From Saprospiraceae bacterium (GTDB lineage Bacteria; Bacteroidota; Bacteroidia; Chitinophagales; Saprospiraceae), in the NCBI GenBank assembly GCA_026129545.1, contig JAHCHX010000006.1:62001-126000 (forward strand): a stretch of DNA of 64,000 nt. The letters run 5' to 3'. Below, one piece after another: positions 16,958 through 25,900 of the stretch. Position numbers and translations under genes: made by a program. The stretch's first letter is position 1. Each line of letters begins with the position of its first letter. A model generated the notes under the pieces. The model saw only the letters and a list, made by a program, of their open reading frames with translations, was not told the DNA's origin and did no database searches.

Positions 16958-19900
16958 TTACCTCGCCTGGATCATCTTCCTCGTCTCCGAGTCGGTCGCG
17001 GTCTCGAGCCTGTAGTACATCAGGCCGCCGGGGCCCAGCAGGGCGCGGTCGACGGCGATGGCGTTGTGGCCCTTGGCGAACGAGCCTTTCTGGGTGAACA
17101 GCAGGCGGCCGCTCTCGTCGAACACCGTCAGCGTGGCGTCCGTTGCCTCCGGCAGGTGGAAGCCGATGACCGTCTTGTTCACGAACGGGTTGGGCTGGTT
17201 CTGGTACAGCTCGAAGCCGACGCCGGCGACGGTGGGGCCGCCCGCGCCGTGGAAGCGCAGCGCCACCCCCATGCGGTCGCCCGACGGCGAGTAGGCCTCC
17301 GCCCGCGTGATGCGGCTCGACACGCCCAGCATCTCGCTCAGGCGGCCGGCCCTCGCGGCGCGGAACGTCACCGAGAACTCGCCCGCCTCGGGCTCGCGCA
17401 GGTCAACAGACGTGGTCAGCGCGCCGGCGAACACGCCGAAGTTCGACGCCCTCACCCGCTCGCCCTCCTCGATGGAGGCCACCTCGAGGCCCGACAGGCC
17501 CAGCGTGAACTGCCAGCCCTGCGCGCGCTCGGCGGCGCGGAACGTCACGGTCGCCAGCTCGCCCGCGCGCAACTCGCGGTCGTCCACGTCGAACAGCAGC
17601 GCGCCCGACGACCGGTCGTCGCCCGCGTGCAGCGAGCTCGGTATGGCCGTGCCGTTCACGTCGCCCACCTTCACCGCCACGAAGTCGTCCGACAGGTGGT
17701 GCCCCTGCACGTCGGCGGCGGACACCGTCTCGGGGAACTGCGTCTGGAAGGGGTTGTCAGGGTTGGGGAACGCGAACGACTTGTCCACGAACCTCCAGGA
17801 GGTGTTGTTCGGCAGCTCGTCGTACAGCCCCAGTATCAGCTTGCGCAGCTCCACGATGTCGAACGTCGTGATGGAGCCCGACTTGTTCGCGTCCGCCGCT
17901 ATCATCCTGTACGGGCTGCTCAGGGGCTCGAGGCCCAGGATGTGCCGCGAGATGAGCACCAGGTCGTACGTCGACACCCCGTTGAGCGGGTTGTCGTCCT
18001 TCGTCGGCGTCACCGTGTAGCTGCCGCCCAGCGGGACCGCCTTGGGGAAGGCGTACGCGCCCTGCGCGTCGCTCGACGACGCCTGCGACGACGCGCCGGA
18101 CACCAGCTGCACCGAGGCGTCCTCCAACCCGGCGCCGGACTCCGTCTTCAGCCAGCCGGCCACCGTCGCCTTGTCGCCCGGGACGCAGTTGCCCGCGTTG
18201 TCCTGCACGTCGAGGTACGTCAGGCAGAAGTCGGCGTTGCCCGCCAGATCCTGCGCCCACAGCTCCACCGCCTGCTCGCCCAGCTCCGCGCAGGTGAACG
18301 TCACCGACGTGACGGGGTTGCCCTGCGCGTCGACCGGGAAGCCCGTGCCCTGGCCGGCCTTGCGGACGCCGTACCTCAACAGGCTCGACGGCGCGCAGTT
18401 GTCCTCGCCGTACTGCAAAAAGTCGGACGCCCACAGCGTGAGCATGCCCGTCGGCATGATGTTCGCCGACAGCCCGTGCAGGCACACCACCGTCGGGGCC
18501 TTGCAGTCCCTCACCACGAACGTGTACTCGCACGTCTCCTCGTTGCCGCAGCCGTCGCTCACCGTCCACTTTATCTTGTGCGTCCCGTGGGGCAGCTGCG
18601 GGGCCACGCCCGGCAGCCCCAGCGGGTTGGCCGGCGTCGGCAGCTGCGCCTGCGTCTTCCACTGCACCGACGCCGTCCGGCTCGTCCCAGACACCGACTG
18701 GTGCACCGCCCACCGGTATGTCTGCGCGGCCGGCACCGGCCGGCCGTCGAACACCCGCGGCGTGCCGCCAGCGTAGTTCGGCGTGTTCAGGTTGTTGTAG
18801 CTCACCGTGCCGGGGGCCGGCGGGTTGTTGCTCGACACCACCGTCTCCATCGTCCCGTCGCCGTCAAGGTCGAGGAACAGCAGGAACGTGACGCTCACGT
18901 TCGAGCCGGAGCACGAGTCCGTCGCCGTCACGCTCAGCGGCGCGTCGCCCTCGCAAAGGTCGTGCGACACCCCGTCCCACCAGTACGACTGGTTCCACAG
19001 CAGCGGGTCGTTCGCCGACAGGTCGCAGTACTCAACCGGGGAGGCCGGGCACGAGGCGAAGACGGGCTTCTGGTTGTCTATTATCTTGATGATCTGCTTG
19101 TACCGGTAGCAGTTCGCCGTCGCGGACCAGAACGTGCAGAAGTTCGTCGGCGCCTGGCCGGGGGCGATGGCCACGCTCGTCGGCGCCCACGGGGCGGGCG
19201 TGCCGCACGGCGAAACCGTCGGGCCCGTCAGGTTCTGCGGCGAGTTCGCCGTCGCGTTCGGCTCCGGGTTCGGCACCGTCACGCACCCCCCGTTCGGGTT
19301 GTAGGTGCACCAGTTGATGATGGTCCACGTCCGCTCTATCTTGAAGCACGCGTCCGGAACCACCGTGAACACCTGATCCTCGAACGACACGCCCAGCAGC
19401 TCGCAGTCCTGGGCGCCGGCGAACGTCGGCGCGCCGTAGTTGCCCGTCCCGTCGCACTGCGTCACGATGACGTCGTTGGGGAACCTCACCCAGTAGTCCT
19501 GCTCGTACGTCACCGTCACCCGCTGCGTGCACTGCGCGGAGTTGCCCGCGCAGTCCAGCGCCCGGAACGTCCGCGTGATCGTCCCCCGGTTGCACAGCGT
19601 GTCGAACAGCGACAGGTTCCGCGCCTCCGTCACCGTGTCCAGGCAGCAGTTGTCGGCGCCCGTGGCGAAGCCGTACGCCCATAGGCTCGGGTCGAACGAC
19701 TCGCACGACACCGTCACGCTCGCCGGCGCGTCGCACACCGGCTTGATCTTGTCCTCCACCAGCACCCGAACCATGCAGTCGTTGTGGTTCTTGTTGCAGT
19801 CCCACGCCCGGAACACCACCGTCACCGTGTCCCCGACGTCCGAGCAGCAGAACTCCACCGTCGGCCCGAAGTCGTCCGGCGAGCCGTCGCACGCGCCGCT

Positions 19901-22900
19901 CATCCGCCTGACCTCGAAACGGTCCAGGCAGCAGTTGTCCCACGTCCCCTGGTCGAACGTCGAGGCGTTCACCAGCGACTTGCCCGAGGCGCCCAGCGCC
20001 ACCTGCGTGAACTGCGTGCACGCCACCGACGGCGGAGCCACGTCCTCCACGCTCACCGTGATCGTCCGCTCCGTGATGTTCCCGCACTGGTCCTCCACGA
20101 AGTACTTTATCTTGTGCTGCCCCACGCCAAGCCCGGGCGCCGGTATCAGACCGCCGTTCTGCACCACGCCGACCGGCGTGGTGATCTTAACCTGCGTCAC
20201 CGCGTTGCACACACCGTCTATGACGGCCAGCGGCAGCGGGCCCGAGGCCACGCACTGCCCGTTGTGCTGGCTCGCCGCCGGTATCACGTACCACCCGTGC
20301 GCCGCGTCGTACGCGAAGTTCGAGAAGTCTATCGTCGGCGGCGCGTCCAGCACCTTGACGTACTGCACGTGCGTCACGCTCTCCGGCGCCCCGCCCGTGC
20401 ACCAGTCCGTTATCTTCCACGTCCTGATTATCTTGTAAGAGCCGGGGCACACCGCCGCCTGCTCGTCGGTGTAGCTCACCGACAGCCCGCAGGCGCCGCT
20501 GCCGTCCGTCGTGATCGGCGTGCCGCCGACGCGCGGCCAGCCCGTCACCGCCGGGGCCAGGCTCGACGGAAGGGCGTCGCAGGCGTACTCGGCGTCCGCC
20601 GGGAACGTCACCTGGGATACCTTGCCGCGAAGCTTGTCTATGACCTGGAGGCACGTCGAGGAGTTCCCCCACGCGTCCGTAACCACCCACGTCCGAAGCA
20701 CCCGCGTCAGCACCGCGGGGTTCTCGGAGCACGAGTACTGGACGTAGTCGTCCTGGCGCGACGCGCTCGCCGCCGAGCAGTCCTGCCACGTCGGCACCCC
20801 CGTCAGCGACAGGTTGTCCTCGTCCTGGGTGCACAGTATCGACACGTCCGCAGGGCACGCCACCGCCGGCGGGAGCTTGTCCTCCACCTTCACGCTGCCC
20901 CAGCACACGTTGCCGCCAAGCAGGTGCACCACCCGGTAGGCGTACGTCTTGCCGATGTCGTCGGCGTTCAGCACGGCGGGCACCCACGGCCCGTTGCCGT
21001 ACGGCGGCACCTTGTCCAGCTCGACCTTGTAGTCGTCGTAGCAGAAGTAGCTGCCCTCCAGCACGTCGTCCGGGCTCAGCGCCTTGACGCAGTCCGGGCC
21101 CAGCGACACGTGCAGCAGGTCGTTGCACACCACGCTGGCCGGCGTGCCCACCACCTGCACGAACTTCATTATCATCTGCTGGCAGCCGGGGTCGGCGAGC
21201 GCCGCCGACTCGCTGCCGCTCACCGCCTGGCCGTTCACCCGGATGAACGGCGTGGCCGTCCCCGCGTCGAACGTCGCCGCCACCTTGTGCGAGCCGATGC
21301 CCAGCGACGCGGCGTTGAACGTCCCCGTCGCCACCCCGTTCACCGTGATCGACGTCACCGTGCCGGAGGCGCCGTAGTTCTCGCCCACCTGTATCTGGAA
21401 CGGCGGCGTGCTCAGGCAGAACGGGTCGTCGAGGTTCAGGAACACCGGCGTCGGGTAGTAGCACTTGCTAGATATCGTCAGGGACTGGCCCTGCGCGTTC
21501 TTCACCGTGATCGTGTACCCCACGCCGTCGACGTGAACGCCGCGAAGCGTGTAGTACACCATCTCGTCGGCCTCGTCGACCGCCCCGTTGCCGTTGTTGT
21601 CCAGGCCGTCGGCGCTGCCCATCACCAGGACGGTGCCCACCGGAAGGGGCACCGGGGAGGCGGGGGGCGCCGGGCTGTTCGGCGAGTACAGCCCCTGGTT
21701 CGCCGTCAGCGTCCAGGTCTGCCCCGCCAGCGCCCATATCTGAACGACCTCCCGGAACTGCCCGTTGTCGAGCGTCGTGGCGTTGTTCAGGCACTCGCAC
21801 TTCACCGACCTCGCAAGGTCGTACTCCGGGACGCACTTGCCGATGCCCTCGACAACCGTCACCACGGCCGTGCACGTCCCGCTGTTGCCGCACGGGTCGG
21901 TGACGACCAGCGTCACGTCGTTCGGCCCAAGGTCGTTGCACCCGAGCGTGCCCGGGACGGCCTGATACGTCAGGTGTTGCGGCGCGGCGCAGTTGTCCGT
22001 CGAGCCGTCGTTGATGCCCGCGCCCGTGACGGTCGCGACCCCGAACTTGTCTAGCGTCGCCGTGACGTTCTTGCACTTGGCCACCGGCGGGGTGGTGTCG
22101 ACCACCGTGATGACCTGCGTGTGCACGCGCGCGTTGCCCGCAGCGTCCGTCACCGTCCACGTCCGCGTGATGGAGTAGCTGTAGAAGCAGCACTGCGCGG
22201 GGTCGGCGCACTTCGTGCTGGTCTCGGTGAACCCTATGACCAGGTCCCCGGGCGCCGTGCAGTTGTCGCTCACGTCGCCGTTGTCCAGCGGCGCGCATAT
22301 CAGCCCCGGGCCGTTGCCCTTGAACACGCAGCTCGTCGGGATCGCGTCGCACTCCACCGTGATGTCCGCGGGCATCGTGATGTCCGCGTCGAACTCCGGC
22401 TTCTGGGTGTCGACCACCAGCACCTGGAACGAGCAGGCCGCCGTGTTGCCGTGCACGTCCGTCGCCGTGTACGTCACCGTCAGCGGGGAGGGCGACACCG
22501 GAACGTCGGAGCCGTTCGCCGGGCCGCCCGTCTGGGCCACGGACGATATGCCGCAGTTGTCCGTCGCCACCGGGATGGACCAGTTGAGCTTCGCCGAGCA
22601 CTTGTCGACGTCGTTGCCCACCATCACCATCGAGACCGGGCAGTTGGCGAACTTGGGCGCCTCGGCGTCGGTCACCGACACGACGATCGAGCAGGAGGCC
22701 GTGTTGCCGGCCTTGTCCGTCACCGTCCAGGAGACTTCCGTGTTGCCGACCGGGAAGGTCGCCCCGGCGAGCGTCCACGGGTTGGGCGCGGTCACGTAGC
22801 CGTGCGATATCCTCGCGCCGGGGCAGTTGTCAGCGAACGCCGGGTCGAGGATGCCGCTCAAAATCGTTCTCGAGCACTGCCCGGGGTCGTTCACGAACGC

Positions 22901-25900
22901 CGTCGCGCCCGCCGTCGGGCAGGTGATGGTCGGCAGTTGCGCGTCCTCGATTTTCACTTTGCTCGAGCAGGTCGCGGTGTTGCCGCTCGCGTCGGTCACC
23001 GTCCAGATGACGGTGGTCGTGCCGACGGGGAACTCGGCGCCGGCGAGGCTCGGCGAGCTGTTGTGGCTGTTCTTAATCGTCGCGCCGGGGCAGTTGTCGG
23101 AGAACGAGGCCGGGTCGAACTCGATGCCGACGACCGTGTAGGAGCACTGGTCGGGGTTGTTCGGGCGAACCAGGTTGGCGATGTTCGAGCAGTCGACGAT
23201 CGGGGCCTCCTCGTCGTACACCTCCACGTCGAAGGAGCAAACTGCGGAATTGCCGCTCTCGTCCACCACTGTGTACGTCACCACGGAGACGCCCTTGTTG
23301 AACACCGTGCCCGAGGCGTCGCCGGTGCCGGATTTTGTGGTCGCCCCGGATATCTCGTACGCTATCGTCACCGGGCAGTTGTCGTACGCGTACTGGAGGC
23401 CGATGCCGTTGACGATGGCCGTGCAGACGCCCGGGTCCGTCACCGTCTCCACCCCGTTGGGGCAGGTGATGACCGGGGGGGTCAGGTCGAGCACCGCCAC
23501 CTGCGTCGTGCAGCGGGCGATGTTGCCGTGTTGGTCCTCCACTTCCAGTATCACGTCGAGCAGCCCGTTGAGGGCGAATATGTCGGCGCAGGAGAAGTAG
23601 ACAAACTGCCCGAACGCGCCGCCGCGGCTGATCTCCTTGCGCGACAGCGGGCCGCAGTTGTCCCAGCTGTCGTTGTTCACGCCCGCCACCGTCAGCTGCG
23701 CGAGCCCGTCGCCGTCGAGCACCACGTCTATCTGGGCGCCCTGGCACATCGCCACCGGCGGCTCCGAGTCGGTCACCACGTAGGTCACCGAGCAGGACGC
23801 CATGTTGCCGGCGGCGTCCGTCGCCTTCCAATCGACCGTCGTCGAGCCGACCGGGAGCGGCGTGCCCCCGAGCGTGTGGTTGCCCGTCAGGCTGTTGGTC
23901 AGGACGACCGGGCCGCAGTTGTCGTCGTGGGCCGGGCTCAGCTCAAGGCCCGCCACGAAGTAGTGGCAGTACTGCGGCGTGTTGTCCAGCTGCGTCGGGA
24001 TGGCGGAGCAGTCTATCGTCGGGTTTTCGTCGTCAACCAGCGTGAGCTTGACCTTGCAGGTCTCGACGTTGCCATAAATGTCGGTCACGACAATCGTCAC
24101 GAATATCTTGTCGCCGTGCGCCGCGCCGAAAGAAGTGCCGGCCGCCGGGCTTTGGGCGATGCCGGCGATGCCGCAGTTGTCGGCGGCCACCACCTCCGGG
24201 ACGAGGTCGGGCACCAAGCCCGTGCAGTCGCCCTCGCCGTTCGACGAGGTCGGCACCGCGCGGTCGGCGGGGCAGGTCGCGATGACGGGCTTCTCCACGT
24301 CGAGCACCGTCACGGTGAAGGAGCACGCCACGGCGTTGCCCGCGTCGTCGCTCACCTCGAACGCCACCGTCGTGACGCCGACGTCGAAGAGATCCCCGCT
24401 GTTCGGCCCCTCCAGAAGGGTCAGCGAGTAGCCCGGGCAGTTGTCCCCAAAATACGGGAACGAGTAGGTCACGTAGGCGCCGCACAGCCCGGCGTTGTTG
24501 TCGACCGTCGTGTTCGACGGGCAGGTGATGGTCGGCTCGACCGGGTCGAGCACCGTCACCGTGAACGAGCACGCCGCCGTGTTGCCGCTCGCGTCCGTCA
24601 CCTTGTACGCCTCGGTGTACACGCCGCCGTACCCGTAGTAGTTCGGCCCGTGGCCAAGGCCGCTGGTCAGAACCGTCAGCGGGTTGGGGCAGTTGTCCGC
24701 CCCCGCCGGCGGGGTGTACCGAAGGGTCACGCCGCAGGGGCCGCTGGCGACGAGCGCCGGGCTCGCCGGCGGGACCCCGCCGACACCGCCGCTCAGGCTC
24801 CCGTCAATCCCGACCACGATGTCCGTCGGGCACGCTATCGTCGGGTCCTCCACGTCGCTCACCCTCACCTCGAACAGGCACTCGGCGAAGCCGTTGCCCG
24901 CCGCGTCGTAGTACCGCCAGACCACCACCGTCGTCCCCACCGGGAACACCGAGCCGGACTCCAGCCCCTGGTTCAGGTACATCTCCTCCGACGCCCGCTC
25001 GTCGCTGTCGCAGTTGTCGCGGAAACGAACCGTGTAGTGAACCTCCGCGCCGCATACGCCCGGGTCGCTGTCAGCCTCGATGACGTCGGGGCACAGCCTC
25101 ACCGTCGGCGGGACGTCGTCCACCACCACTATCTTCACCACGCACGTCGCCGTGTTGCCGTGATGGTCCGTCGCCGTCCACGTCACCTTCGTTATCCCCA
25201 AATCGAACACCGCGTCGTACAGCGTGTTGTCCAGGTAGTGCGTCCCGTAGGAGTGCCCCAGCCGGACCGTCGCCTGGCAGTTGTCCGTCGCCGTCGCGTC
25301 CAGGTAGTCCCCGAACACCCGGTGCGAGCACCCGTCGTTCGTCCCGACCACCTGAAGACCCAGCGGGCACTCGATGTCCGGCCGCTCCCGGTCCCGTATC
25401 GTTATCGTCCACGAGCACGTCGAGACGTTCCCGCTCGCGTCCGTGGCCTCGTAGACTATCAGGTAAGGCTCGTCAACCTCGAGGTACGAGCCCGGCGCAG
25501 GGCCGCCCGCACGCGTCACCGTCGCGCCGCAGTCGTCCGTCGCCACCGGCGACAGCCACCACACCGACGCCCCGCACTTCCCGGGGTCGCTCGACAGCGT
25601 CACGTCAGACTCCGGGCAGTTCAAAAACACCGGCGGCACCGTGTCCAGCACCTCGTACGTCGCCGCGCAGCCCGTCGTGTTCCCGGCGGCGTCAGTGACC
25701 GCCCACCACACCGTCGTCAGACCCACCGGAAGGACCCCGCCCTCCAGCGTGAACAGGTGCGGCGCCATCAAAAAGTCGTGCCGGCGCTTCGCCCCACCGC
25801 AGTTGTCCGCGAACGACGGGTTCACCGCGTCCCCGGGGACCACCTTGTGACCGCAAAAGCCCGGCGTCGCGTAAAGCGTCGCCGTCAGGCCAGAGCAGTC

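Noticed and set aside
16727..19684. 985-codon open frame on the plus strand
   Set aside because: Same cause: antisense to the 3' part of the giant gene, with low-complexity Arg/Ala-rich translation and no recognisable motif.
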